From Streptomyces sp. NBC_01288 (GTDB lineage: Bacteria > Actinomycetota > Actinomycetes > Streptomycetales > Streptomycetaceae), in assembly GCF_035982055.1 (NCBI RefSeq), contig NZ_CP108427.1, forward strand, positions 4,340,001 through 4,404,000: DNA of 64,000 bases. The letters run 5' to 3'. Under the pieces are notes generated by a model. It did not search any database, was not told the DNA's origin, and worked only from the letters and a program-made list of their open reading frames with translations. Within the stretch, counting starts at the first letter, position 1; every line of letters begins with the position of its first letter. Below are positions 43,194-51,509 of the stretch, one piece after another. Both the position numbers and the translations under genes were made by a program.

Positions 43194-43820
43194 ATGCCAC
43201 GTGTCTTCGTCCAGGGCCGCCCCGTCGACTCCTACCCCCGGCCCGCGCCCGAGGCCGGACGCGGTTCCGTGCGGCGCGTCACCGAGGTCGGCGAAGAGGT
43301 CCTGCATCGGCCGAGCCGGGACGTGACCGAGTTCGGGCCCGACCTCGCCGCGCTCATCGACGACATGTTCCTCACCATGTACGTCGCCGACGGAGCCGGC
43401 CTCGCGGCCAACCAAGTGGGCGTCGATCTGCGCCTGTTCGTGTACGACTGCCCCGACGACGACGGTGTCCGGCATGTCGGACACATCATCAATCCGGTGC
43501 TGGACCCGCTCGACCCGGCCGGGCGCCGGCTGCTCGACGAGGGCGAGGGCTGCCTGTCGGTGCCGGGCGCCGTGATGGACGTACCGCGTCCGGACCGGGC
43601 CGTGGTGCGCGGGCTCGACAAGGACGGCACCGCGCTGGTGATCGAGGGCACGGGGTACTTCGCCCGCTGCCTCGCCCACGAGACCGACCACGTCAACGGC
43701 CAGGTGTATCTGGACCGGCTCTCCAAGCGGGACCGCAAGGAGGCGCTGCGGCAGGTGACGGACCGGCGTGACGAGGTGTTCGCCCGCCGGGCCGCCAAGA
43801 CAGCCGCGCTCAGCGGCTGA
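43194..43820 (+). CDS. def: Peptide deformylase
   Basis: This 208-aa metalloenzyme removes the formyl group from nascent proteins. The three motifs are intact: GAGLAANQVG (residues 67-76), EGCLSVPG with metal ligand Cys120, and HETDH with His162 and His166 and catalytic Glu163. The first 25 residues are a Pro-rich extension. AGGAGAG precedes ATG 43194. Streptomyces often has several deformylases; this one stands alone and is convergent with the menaquinone reductase-like gene. Confidence 0.95.
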   Translation: MPRVFVQGRPVDSYPRPAPEAGRGSVRRVTEVGEEVLHRPSRDVTEFGPDLAALIDDMFLTMYVADGAGLAANQVGVDLRLFVYDCPDDDGVRHVGHIINPVLDPLDPAGRRLLDEGEGCLSVPGAVMDVPRPDRAVVRGLDKDGTALVIEGTGYFARCLAHETDHVNGQVYLDRLSKRDRKEALRQVTDRRDEVFARRAAKTAALSG

Positions 43821-43832
43821 TCGCACCCACGG

Positions 43833-45116
43833 TCACGCCTTCGGCGCCACCTTGCTCAGCCCGTTGATGATGCGGTCCATCGCGTCGCCGCCCGTGGGGT
43901 CGGTGAGGTTGGCCAGCATCTTCAGGGTGAACTTCATCAGCAAGGGGTGCGTCAGGCCGCGCTGGGCCGCGATCTTCATGACCTTCGGGTTGCCGATGAG
44001 CTTCACGAAGGCGCGGCCCAGCGTGTAGTAGCCGCCGTAGGTGTCCTTGAGGACCTGCGGGTAGCGCTGGAGGGCGAGTTCGCGGCTCGCGGGGGTGGGG
44101 CGGGCGTGGGCCTGGACGATGACGTCGGCGGCGATCTGGCCGGACTCCATGGCGTAGGCGATGCCCTCGCCGTTGAACGGGTTCACCAGGCCGCCGGCGT
44201 CGCCGACCAACAACAACCCCTTCGTGTAGTGGGGTTGGCGGTTGAAGGCCATCGGGAGGGCGGCGCCGCGGATCGGGCCGGTCATGTTTTCGGGGGTGTA
44301 GCCCCAGTCCTCGGGCATGGACGCGCACCAGGCCTTCAGCACCTCGCGCCAGTCCAACTCCTTGAAGGAATCAGAGGTGTTGAGGACACCGAGGCCGACG
44401 TTCGAGGTGCCGTCGCCCATGCCGAAGATCCAGCCGTAGCCGGGTAGCAGGCGGTCCTCGGCGCCACGGCGGTCCCACAGTTCCAGCCAGGACTCCAGGT
44501 AGTCGTCCTCGTGGCGGGGCGAGGTGAAGTACGTCCGGACCGCCACGCCCATCGGGCGGTCCTCGCGGCGGTGCAGGCCCATCGCCAGGGAGAGGCGGGT
44601 GGAGTTGCCGTCGGCGGCGACCACCAGGGGCGCGTGGAAGGTGACTTCGCGTTTCTCCTCGCCGAGCTTGGCGTTGACGCCGGTGATCCGGCCGGTGCGC
44701 TCGTCGACGATCGGGGCGCCGACGTTGCAGCGCTCGTAGAGACGGGCGCCGGCCTTCTGGGCGTTGTGGGCGAGCTGTTCGTCGAAGTCGTCGCGCTTTC
44801 GGACGAGGCCGTAGTCCGGGAAGGAGGCGAGTTCCGGCCAGTCCAGCTGGAGGCGGACCCCGCCGCCGATGATGCGCAGGCCCTTGTTGCGCAGCCAGCC
44901 GGCCTCCTCGGAGATGTCGATGCCCATGGCCACGAGCTGCTTGGTGGCGCGCGGGGTGAGTCCGTCGCCGCACACCTTCTCGCGCGGGAACTCGGTCTTC
45001 TCCAGCAGGAGTACGTCGAGTCCGGACTTGGCGAGGTGGTAGGCGGTGGCGGAGCCGGCTGGCCCCGCGCCGACGACGATCACATCGGCGGTGTTTTCGG
45101 AGAGGGGCTCGGTCAC
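43833..45116 (-). CDS. Geranylgeranyl reductase-family flavoprotein, probable menaquinone reductase (MenJ-like)
   Basis: This 427-aa FAD enzyme starts with DVIVVGAGPAGSATAYHLA and carries KTEFPREKVCGDGLTPRA, the Cys-containing FAD/substrate motif of the geranylgeranyl reductase group, and LLLVGDAGGLVNPFNGEGIA. The family hydrogenates double bonds of isoprenoid chains; MenJ in mycobacteria reduces a menaquinone side-chain unit. Nearby menG, mqnC and mqnA support a quinone substrate, but this is inference. It is divergent from the acetyltransferase gene. Confidence 0.82.
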   Translation of the reverse strand: MTEPLSENTADVIVVGAGPAGSATAYHLAKSGLDVLLLEKTEFPREKVCGDGLTPRATKQLVAMGIDISEEAGWLRNKGLRIIGGGVRLQLDWPELASFPDYGLVRKRDDFDEQLAHNAQKAGARLYERCNVGAPIVDERTGRITGVNAKLGEEKREVTFHAPLVVAADGNSTRLSLAMGLHRREDRPMGVAVRTYFTSPRHEDDYLESWLELWDRRGAEDRLLPGYGWIFGMGDGTSNVGLGVLNTSDSFKELDWREVLKAWCASMPEDWGYTPENMTGPIRGAALPMAFNRQPHYTKGLLLVGDAGGLVNPFNGEGIAYAMESGQIAADVIVQAHARPTPASRELALQRYPQVLKDTYGGYYTLGRAFVKLIGNPKVMKIAAQRGLTHPLLMKFTLKMLANLTDPTGGDAMDRIINGLSKVAPKA

Positions 45117-45213
45117 GGCGGGATCTCCCCAAGTTCGGAATCTGCGTGCCGACCGGCACTGGACATGGGCAGTCTATTCAGCGCCACTGATCACCAGGCT
45201 GAAGGGCTGCCCC

Positions 45214-45720
45214 GTGAACCGAGCTCTCCCCGCAGTACGGCTGCGCGTCCCGACCGACGAGGACGCCGTGGCCTGGCACCGGGCCTTCGCCCACCCGGAC
45301 GTCATGGAGTTCCACGGCGGGAAAGCCGCGGAGCTGTCCGTCTACGAGGAACTCACCGCCCGCCAGCGCCGGCACGACGCGGAGCGCGGTTTCTGCCTGT
45401 GGACGATGCTCGACGCCGAGGACCGGGTCATCGGCTTCACCGGCGCCCAGCCGTGGCCGCAGGACTGGGGACCGAAGGGTGAGATCGAGATCGGCTGGCG
45501 GCTGGGGCGGGAGTTCTGGGGCCAGGGGTATGCCACGGCGGCCGCGGAGACGACCCTGGAGCGGGTGCGGGCGGCCGGGGTGCCGAGCGTGGTGGCGATG
45601 GTCCTGGCCCGCAACACCCGGTCCATCGCGGTGACCCAGCGGCTGGGCATGCACCTCGCCGAGGTCTTCACCACGCCCTCGCGCGAGGAGGAGGGCCACT
45701 GCTACCGGCTCGACCTGTAA
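45214..45720 (+). CDS. GNAT-family N-acetyltransferase (RimJ/RimL-like)
   Basis: This 168-aa acetyl-CoA-dependent acetyltransferase has the motif A loop in GREFWGQGYATAAAETTLE and the C-terminal NTRSIAVTQRLGMHLAEVF typical of RimJ/RimL-type enzymes. GTG 45214 is chosen because the family alignment begins at ALPAVRLRVPTDEDAVAW. The acceptor may be a protein N-terminus or a small amine. It is divergent from the MenJ-like gene. Confidence 0.87.
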   Translation: MNRALPAVRLRVPTDEDAVAWHRAFAHPDVMEFHGGKAAELSVYEELTARQRRHDAERGFCLWTMLDAEDRVIGFTGAQPWPQDWGPKGEIEIGWRLGREFWGQGYATAAAETTLERVRAAGVPSVVAMVLARNTRSIAVTQRLGMHLAEVFTTPSREEEGHCYRLDL

Positions 45721-45813
45721 CCCAGAGTAACCATCCGCTACAGAACGACACTTGACGCTTCCGGTCGGGACCGGACCGGGGTTACCCTTCCCGTACCGCT
45801 GGGGGTGACATCT

Positions 45814-46155
45814 GTGCGTATAACGCCCAAAACACCTGAAGTGCGCGTGCCACGGCTCGTCGGCCTGATGGCCGTGGACGCGCGCGAGACGGCCCAGTCG
45901 CGCGGGCTGTTCATCAACTCTCCGGACCGGCCCGACTTCCATCTCGCCGTCGTCGACTACGTCGTACGGCAGTACCCGCAGCCCGACGCCGAGGTGCCGC
46001 GGGACTCCGTGATCTACGTCTGGTTCGACTTCGGCGAGGGGGACGGCGGAGGCGGTATGCGCGAGCCGCGCATCCCCCGGCCGCCGAGCGGCGGAATGCA
46101 GCGCGAGCTGGACGAGCCGCCGGGCGACGCGTTCTTCGAGACGGTGATCAGGTAG
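45814..46155 (+). CDS. Small stand-alone PASTA-domain protein
   Basis: This 113-aa protein has one PASTA-like domain: VRVPRLVGLMAVDARETAQS ... VVRQYPQPDAEVPRDSVIYV. PASTA domains usually occur in extracellular parts of Ser/Thr kinases or penicillin-binding proteins. Here there is no signal peptide, membrane segment or kinase. The C-terminus is Gly/Pro/Arg-rich. GGGGGTGA at 45801-45808 supports GTG 45814. Its last eight bases overlap the 3' end of menG on the other strand. Function unknown. Confidence 0.75.
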   Translation: MRITPKTPEVRVPRLVGLMAVDARETAQSRGLFINSPDRPDFHLAVVDYVVRQYPQPDAEVPRDSVIYVWFDFGEGDGGGGMREPRIPRPPSGGMQRELDEPPGDAFFETVIR

Positions 46156-46858
46156 CGGAGCCCACGCTGTCCTTGAAACCCCGGTGCAGGGCCACGATCC
46201 CCCCGCTGAGGTTGCGATACGCGACCTTCGACCAGCCGGCCTTGCGGAGCCGCTCGGCCAGTGCGGGCTGGTCGGGCCAGGCGCGGATGGACTCGGCGAG
46301 GTAGACGTACGCGTCCGGGTTCGAGGAGACGGTCCGGGCGACCGGCGGCAGCGCGCGCATCAGGTACTCGGTGTAGACCGTGCGGAAGGGCGCCCAGGTC
46401 GGGTGCGAGAACTCGCAGATCACCACCCGGCCGCCGGGCTTGGTCACCCGGTACAGCTCGCGCAGCGCGGTGTCCGTGTCCTGCACGTTGCGCAGCCCGA
46501 AGGAGATGGTCACGGCGTCGAACGTGTCGTCCTTGAACGGCAGTCTGGTCGCGTCGCCGGCCGTGAGCGGCAGCCAGGGGTGGCGCTTCTTGCCGACCTG
46601 GAGCATGCCGAGGGAGAAGTCGCAGGGCACCACATAGGCGCCGCTGCGGGCGAAGGGGAGGGACGAGGTCGCCGTACCGGCGGCGAGGTCCAGGATCTTC
46701 TGCGCGGGGCGGGCGTCGACCGCCTTCGTGACCTCCTTGCGCCATCGGCGGTCCTGGCCCAGCGACAGCACGTCGTTGGTGAGGTCGTACCGTTCCGCCA
46801 CGTCGTCGAACATCGAGGCGACTTCGTGCGGCTGCTTGTCCAGGGATGCGCGGGTCAC
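46148..46858 (-). CDS. menG: Demethylmenaquinone methyltransferase
   Basis: This 236-aa SAM-dependent C-methyltransferase performs the last ring step of menaquinone synthesis. UbiE/MenG signatures: VASMFDDVAERYDLTNDVLS, ILDLAAGTATSSLPFA (SAM motif I), DAVTISFGLRNVQDTDTALR and PGGRVVICEFSHPTWAPFR. GTG 46858 gives the usual N-terminus; the frame is open upstream but without family similarity. It is near mqnC, mqnA and the MenJ-like gene, consistent with a futalosine-type pathway. Confidence 0.93.
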   Translation of the reverse strand: MTRASLDKQPHEVASMFDDVAERYDLTNDVLSLGQDRRWRKEVTKAVDARPAQKILDLAAGTATSSLPFARSGAYVVPCDFSLGMLQVGKKRHPWLPLTAGDATRLPFKDDTFDAVTISFGLRNVQDTDTALRELYRVTKPGGRVVICEFSHPTWAPFRTVYTEYLMRALPPVARTVSSNPDAYVYLAESIRAWPDQPALAERLRKAGWSKVAYRNLSGGIVALHRGFKDSVGSAT

Positions 46859-46928
46859 GGGCCCATTGTGGCAGTACGGGCCGGGCATCCCGAAGGCGCC
46901 CGGCCCGCACTCACCCACGAACACCTGC

Positions 46929-48329
46929 TCACGACGGCAGCAGTCTCGGTTTCTTCTTCGCCGCCACGTCCTCCACCCAGCCGCACAGCACGATGAAGAC
47001 GGCGATGAGAATCCAGCCGATGCCGAACATGAACCACTGGCTCCCCAGCGGCAGCCACTTCTCGAAGGCGGGCACCTTCCAGAACTGGTCGGTCAGCGGC
47101 ACCGCGAGCACCAGCGCGATCTCGTGCCAGAGATAGATCGTCACGGCCCGCGAGTTGAAGATCGTGACGATCCGGTCGAGCCGCTTGAACCGGGTCAGCC
47201 AGGCGAAGTCGATGTTGAAGTAGGCCTTGGCCCACATCAGCAGCATGACGTAACCGGCCGACCAGTACGTCTGGGCGAGCGGGTTCTCGTCCAGGTCGTA
47301 CGTCCCAGCCTCGGCCTGGTGCGTGAAGGCGTACCAGCCGCCGAAGACGATCGCGGCGACCGACAGCGTGACCACCAGGAACGGCTTCAGCTTCTGGAGT
47401 ACGCCGTCGCGGTGCGCGAAGCCGAGGATCCAGCAGAAGAGGTACGTCGACAGGTCCCAGAGCGCGTTGCCGAAGCGGTTGTCCGGCCCCGCCCACACGT
47501 ACTTGAGGACGACGATCGGCACAAGCGTCAGCAGCAGCACCGGAATCGGCGCCTTGCGGAAGATCCACAGCAGCACCGGCGACAGCATCACGAACCACAG
47601 ATACGTCCGCAGGTACCAGAGGATCTCCCAGGCCTGCGTGCCCCAGGCGTTGCCCGGCGGATCCCCGACCGGCACGATCCAGAAGACGATCTGCCAGCCC
47701 GGCATCCAGTCGTGGATCATCATCGCGACGAGCACGAAGAAACCCCAGAACCAGAACGGCGGCAGCAACCTCCGCATCCGGCTCTTGACCACCTTCAGCG
47801 CGGGCCGCTCCAGCGACTTCGCCATCAGCGTCCCGGCCAGCCCGAACATGATCCCCATCGAGGGGAACACCATCCCGCACCAGGCCCACCCGAAGGTGTG
47901 GTAGGTCACGACCCGGACCAGCGCGACGGCCCGCAGAGTGTCGAAGTACCGGTCCCGGCCCGCCTTTTGGGGCGCGGCCTTCTCGGCGGGCTCCTCGACA
48001 ACCTCGTCCACGGCCTTCTCGGCCACCGGCTCCGGCTCGGCCTCCGGCTCCACCGCGGGCAGCGTCGCCGTCTCTCCTACGACGCCCGTCCCCGCACCCT
48101 GCCCGTAGTCCGTCCCCGCGTACTGCTGCGGATACGGCGCCTGTTGCTGGTGCGACGGCTGTTGCTGGTACGGCTGCTGCTGATACGGGTACGGCGAGGG
48201 CTGCTGCTGCGGCTGGCCGTACGGCTGAGGCTGCCCGTACCCGTCGTAGCCGTACGGCTGTTGGGGCTGCTGGGGCTGTTGCGGTTGGCCGTAGCCACCC
48301 CCGTATCCCTGCTGTTGTTCCCAGCTCAT
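46929..48329 (-). CDS. Membrane acyltransferase (acyltransferase 3 family) with Gln-rich N-terminus
   Basis: This 466-aa protein begins with about 75 residues of Gln/Pro/Tyr/Gly low-complexity repeats (QPQQPQQPQQPYGYDGYGQP) and a Glu-rich linker. A 10-helix acyltransferase domain starts at RDRYFDTLRAVALVRVVTYH, with the essential His near VRVVTYHTFGW. Such enzymes add acetyl or other acyl groups to extracellular sugars. ATG 48329 overlaps the stop of the deacetylase/glycosyltransferase gene (TGATG), so it probably decorates that polymer. The disordered N-terminus may anchor or sense at the membrane. Confidence 0.85.
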   Translation of the reverse strand: MSWEQQQGYGGGYGQPQQPQQPQQPYGYDGYGQPQPYGQPQQQPSPYPYQQQPYQQQPSHQQQAPYPQQYAGTDYGQGAGTGVVGETATLPAVEPEAEPEPVAEKAVDEVVEEPAEKAAPQKAGRDRYFDTLRAVALVRVVTYHTFGWAWCGMVFPSMGIMFGLAGTLMAKSLERPALKVVKSRMRRLLPPFWFWGFFVLVAMMIHDWMPGWQIVFWIVPVGDPPGNAWGTQAWEILWYLRTYLWFVMLSPVLLWIFRKAPIPVLLLTLVPIVVLKYVWAGPDNRFGNALWDLSTYLFCWILGFAHRDGVLQKLKPFLVVTLSVAAIVFGGWYAFTHQAEAGTYDLDENPLAQTYWSAGYVMLLMWAKAYFNIDFAWLTRFKRLDRIVTIFNSRAVTIYLWHEIALVLAVPLTDQFWKVPAFEKWLPLGSQWFMFGIGWILIAVFIVLCGWVEDVAAKKKPRLLPS

Positions 48330-50779
48330 CAGCTCGCCCCCGCCGGTGTGCCGACCTCGCCGGTGCGCTTGAGTTTCTGCCAGCGCAGCCGGCCGCCGGT
48401 CAGGGCGGTGATGCTGGAGTGGATGAGGACCAGGTACATCATCTGGCGGTAGGCCAGCTGCTGGAGCGGCATCATCAGCAGGTAGCGGTACTTCTCCTTG
48501 TCGAGCCTGAACGCGTAGGCCGCGCACAGGAGTTGGATGCCGAGCACCGCGAACCACATCGCGAGGGACGCCCAGAAGTCGACGAAGATCATCGAGTAGA
48601 CGGTGAAGACGTCGATCAGCGGGGCGAAGACCGGCGTGATGATCTGGAAGATGACCACCAGGGGCATCCCGACCCGGCCGAAGCGACCCGAAGGACCCTT
48701 GTCCGTAAGGGACTTGCGGTGCTTCCACAGCGCCTGCATAGTGCCGTAGGACCAGCGGTAGCGCTGCGACCAGAGCTGCTTGAGGGAGGCCGGGGCCTCG
48801 GTCCAGGCCCTGGCGTGCTCCTGGTAGACGACCCGCCAGCCCTCGCGGTGCATGGCGATGGTGATGTCCGTGTCCTCGGCGAGCGTGTCCTCGCTCATGC
48901 CGCCGACCTGGAGGACCGCCTCGCGGCGGAACGCGCCGATCGCGCCCGGGATGGTGGGCATGCAGCGCAGCAGGTCGTACATGCGGCGGTCGAGGTTGAA
49001 GCCCATCACGTACTCGATGTGCTGCCAGGCGCCGATGATCGTGTTGCGGTTGCCGACCTTGGCGTTGCCCGCGACCGCGCCGACCTCGGGGTCCGCGAAG
49101 GGCTGCACCAACTGCCGTACGGTGTCGGGTTCGAAGACGGTGTCGCCGTCCATCATCACGACGATGTCGTAACTCGCGCTGCGCACACCGTTGTTGAGGG
49201 CGGCGGGCTTGCCCGCGTTCTCCTGGCGGATGACCCGGACGTTCGTCATGCCGAAGGAACGGGCGGCTTCGCGCGCGATCTCGGAGGTGCCGTCCGAGGA
49301 GCCGTCGTCGACGACGATGACCTCGATCGGGTGGGTGCTCTTCGCCAGCGACTCAAGGGTGTTGGCGATGCACTCCTTCTCGTTGTACGCAGGGACGATC
49401 ACCGTCACCGGGCGGGTGACCGTGGGTCCCCAGCTGAACCGGCGTTTGTTGCGCTGTCTGTAGTGGCGCCGGGCGAGGATCAGCATCATCCCGAAGCGGC
49501 TCATGACGGCGACGCCGACGACGGTGAGGCCCGCCGCGAGTCCCGGCACCACCCACTCGGCGACGGTGACGGCGTAGATGAGCGCCTTGCCCTCGTAGAG
49601 GGTCATGCCGGTGGCCTCGCGGTGGGCGCCCTGGAGGACCGAGGTCCGCCCGTTGCCGGTACCGGAGCGGTTGCCGCCCGCTCCCCCGGTGCCGCCGGCC
49701 GCCGCGCCGCCGACCGCCGAGTCGACCGGGGTCTGGCCGTTGCCCGTGCCGGTGCCACCGGTACCGCCCGGTGCGGCGGACGGCGCGGCGGAAGGTGTCG
49801 CGGACGGCTTGGCGCCGGCCTCGACGTTGCCGGTGCTCGTCCCGGCAGCCGCGCCCGCTCCGGCACCCGCGCCGGCCCCGTTCGCCCGCTCGGCGGAGTT
49901 GTTCTTGGCGATGGCGCCGCTCACGGTGGTGAACGTGTAGCCCTTCGCCTTCATCTTCGCGATGTACGTGGGCAGCGCCTTCATGGTCTGCGAACGCACA
50001 CCACCGGCGTCGTGGAACAGCACCGAGGAACCCGAAGTCCCGGACGGCGTCGCCCACTTGATGATCTTCGCGACGCCGGGCTGCTTCCAGTCGTCGCTGT
50101 CGGTGTCGACGAAGACGCTGGTGTAGCCCTCGGCGCCGAGCTTCTTGTAGACGGGGTAGCTGTAGTTGTCGATGGCGTCCGTCTCCGAGGAGTACGGCGC
50201 GCGGAACAGCGTCGTCGTGATGCCGGCCGCGCCCGCCAGCGCGAGTTGCGTCTGCTGCATCTCGCGCTTGACGCGGGCGTCGCTCTGGTAGGAGAGGTCG
50301 ACGTGGGTGAAGGTGTGGATGCCCACCTCTTCGCCCTGCGCGACCATCTGCTTCACGATGTCCGGGTAGCGCGAGACCATCGAGCCCACCAGGAAGAACG
50401 TGGCGGGCACGTCGTACTTCTTGAGGATCTTCAGGACCGTGGGCGTGTAGGTGGGGTTCGGGCCGTCGTCGAAGGTGAGGACGATGGTCTTCTTCGGGAC
50501 GGTCTGGGTGACCGGCTTGCCGTTCCGGAAGGTCAGGATCGGGCCGCCGTTGAGCACCTTGTCGGGAACCTTGCTGGCGCTCGCGCCGTCCCGGACGCGT
50601 TCGTCGCCGCCGACTTCCGCGCGCAGGTAGCCGTCGAGCAGCATCACGCAGGTGAGGCCGAGCAGAAGCAGCAGGGCGAGAATCACTCGGGGCCGCTGGA
50701 GCGCGGAGGCCTTGCCGCGCGCCCGCGCCATCCGCGTGGGGGCGCGTCGGCGCCCGCGCGAGGGAGTCGTCGTAGTCAT
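48329..50779 (-). CDS. Polysaccharide deacetylase / family-2 glycosyltransferase fusion
   Basis: This 816-aa protein combines a membrane anchor at residues about 31-51, a NodB-type deacetylase (TFDDGP with Asp104/Asp105, HTFTHVDLS with His155 and His159, TTLFRAPYSSETDA), a Gly/Ala/Thr-rich linker, two membrane segments, and a processive GT2 domain. The GT2 part shows VPAYNEKE, VVDDGSSDGT, MMDGDTVFEPD, LAEDTDI and QRYRW, followed by further helices. This is a fused NodB-NodC layout and should make a partly deacetylated N-acetylglucosamine polymer outside the cell. MatB of Streptomyces (mycelial aggregation polymer) has a similar fusion, from memory. ATG 50779 is probable. Confidence 0.87.
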   Translation of the reverse strand: MTTTTPSRGRRRAPTRMARARGKASALQRPRVILALLLLLGLTCVMLLDGYLRAEVGGDERVRDGASASKVPDKVLNGGPILTFRNGKPVTQTVPKKTIVLTFDDGPNPTYTPTVLKILKKYDVPATFFLVGSMVSRYPDIVKQMVAQGEEVGIHTFTHVDLSYQSDARVKREMQQTQLALAGAAGITTTLFRAPYSSETDAIDNYSYPVYKKLGAEGYTSVFVDTDSDDWKQPGVAKIIKWATPSGTSGSSVLFHDAGGVRSQTMKALPTYIAKMKAKGYTFTTVSGAIAKNNSAERANGAGAGAGAGAAAGTSTGNVEAGAKPSATPSAAPSAAPGGTGGTGTGNGQTPVDSAVGGAAAGGTGGAGGNRSGTGNGRTSVLQGAHREATGMTLYEGKALIYAVTVAEWVVPGLAAGLTVVGVAVMSRFGMMLILARRHYRQRNKRRFSWGPTVTRPVTVIVPAYNEKECIANTLESLAKSTHPIEVIVVDDGSSDGTSEIAREAARSFGMTNVRVIRQENAGKPAALNNGVRSASYDIVVMMDGDTVFEPDTVRQLVQPFADPEVGAVAGNAKVGNRNTIIGAWQHIEYVMGFNLDRRMYDLLRCMPTIPGAIGAFRREAVLQVGGMSEDTLAEDTDITIAMHREGWRVVYQEHARAWTEAPASLKQLWSQRYRWSYGTMQALWKHRKSLTDKGPSGRFGRVGMPLVVIFQIITPVFAPLIDVFTVYSMIFVDFWASLAMWFAVLGIQLLCAAYAFRLDKEKYRYLLMMPLQQLAYRQMMYLVLIHSSITALTGGRLRWQKLKRTGEVGTPAGAS

Positions 50780-50798
50780 GACTGCGCGTGCACTCCCG

Positions 50799-51191
50799 TC
50801 AGTTCGCGGTGGCGGAGGCGGACGGGGCCGCACCGGTGGGGGCGCCCGAGGGGATGTCGGTCGGAGCGCCGGACGGAGCGCCGGAGGGCGCTACACCGCC
50901 TCTGCCTCCGTCGGGGGCGTTGCCGCCGCCGGGAGCGGAACCGGCCTGGCCGCCGCCGAAGGGCAGCAGCGAGGAGGGGTTGGCGGAGATGCCCCAGCCC
51001 ATGAACGCCATGCCGAGTACGAACGCGTACCCGAGGCAGACGGTGCCCATGAGGAGGCCGATCCGGCGCAGCACCTTTGACCGGCGGCCGGAGTTGTCAA
51101 CGAACACGGGACCTTCAGCGGACCCGTTGCCGGATTTGCGGCGGCGACCCCGCGCAGAGGCGCGGTTATCGATGGCGGACTCGGATTGCAT
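50799..51191 (-). CDS. Small single-pass membrane protein of the polysaccharide operon
   Basis: This 130-aa protein has a basic N-terminal region (RASARGRRRKSGNG), one membrane helix at residues about 43-66 (RRIGLLMGTVCLGYAFVLGM), and an extracellular Pro/Gly/Ala-rich tail with the recurrent unit SGAP(S/T). It is the first gene of the three-gene operon and ends 19 bases before the deacetylase/glycosyltransferase start, so it may be an accessory subunit of the synthase. No known domain is recognised. Confidence 0.72.
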   Translation of the reverse strand: MQSESAIDNRASARGRRRKSGNGSAEGPVFVDNSGRRSKVLRRIGLLMGTVCLGYAFVLGMAFMGWGISANPSSLLPFGGGQAGSAPGGGNAPDGGRGGVAPSGAPSGAPTDIPSGAPTGAAPSASATAN

Positions 51192-51509
51192 TCCCCAGAC
51201 ATTAGGCCGCCTTTATGTGACCAAAACTCTGATTCTCTTGTGAGCCCGCCCAGAAAAAAGCCGCAACCTGTGCCTTCCCTTAGAGAACCCAGGAAAAGCC
51301 TTATGAGCGGCCGGTGTCAGTAGTGTCCCCAATTTTCCGCTTCGCCGCCCGGCTTGACCGTTTCGCGCAACGATACCCGTGGGTTTCCTATGTTTTTTCT
51401 GTCTTCGTGAGACACAGCCCCATGTGCTTCATTTAGCCTTCGGAAACCGACTCTGTTTCCATCCTGAGACAGAAATCACCGTCCCGAGACGGAAAGGGTG
51501 CATGCTCAT
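51192..51509. promoter_or_regulatory. Divergent control region with GAGACA repeats
   Basis: This region is A/T-rich for the window. TCCTGAGACAGAAA at 51462-51475 and TCCCGAGACGGAAA at 51482-51495 are direct repeats exactly 20 bases apart. A third TTCGTGAGACACAG lies at 51404-51417. TCTGTTTC at 51452-51459 faces the first copy as an imperfect inverted repeat, and CTCATATGAG at 51505-51514 is a palindrome over the GH18 start codon. Probably a regulator-binding region for both transcripts; promoters were not resolved. Confidence 0.5.
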
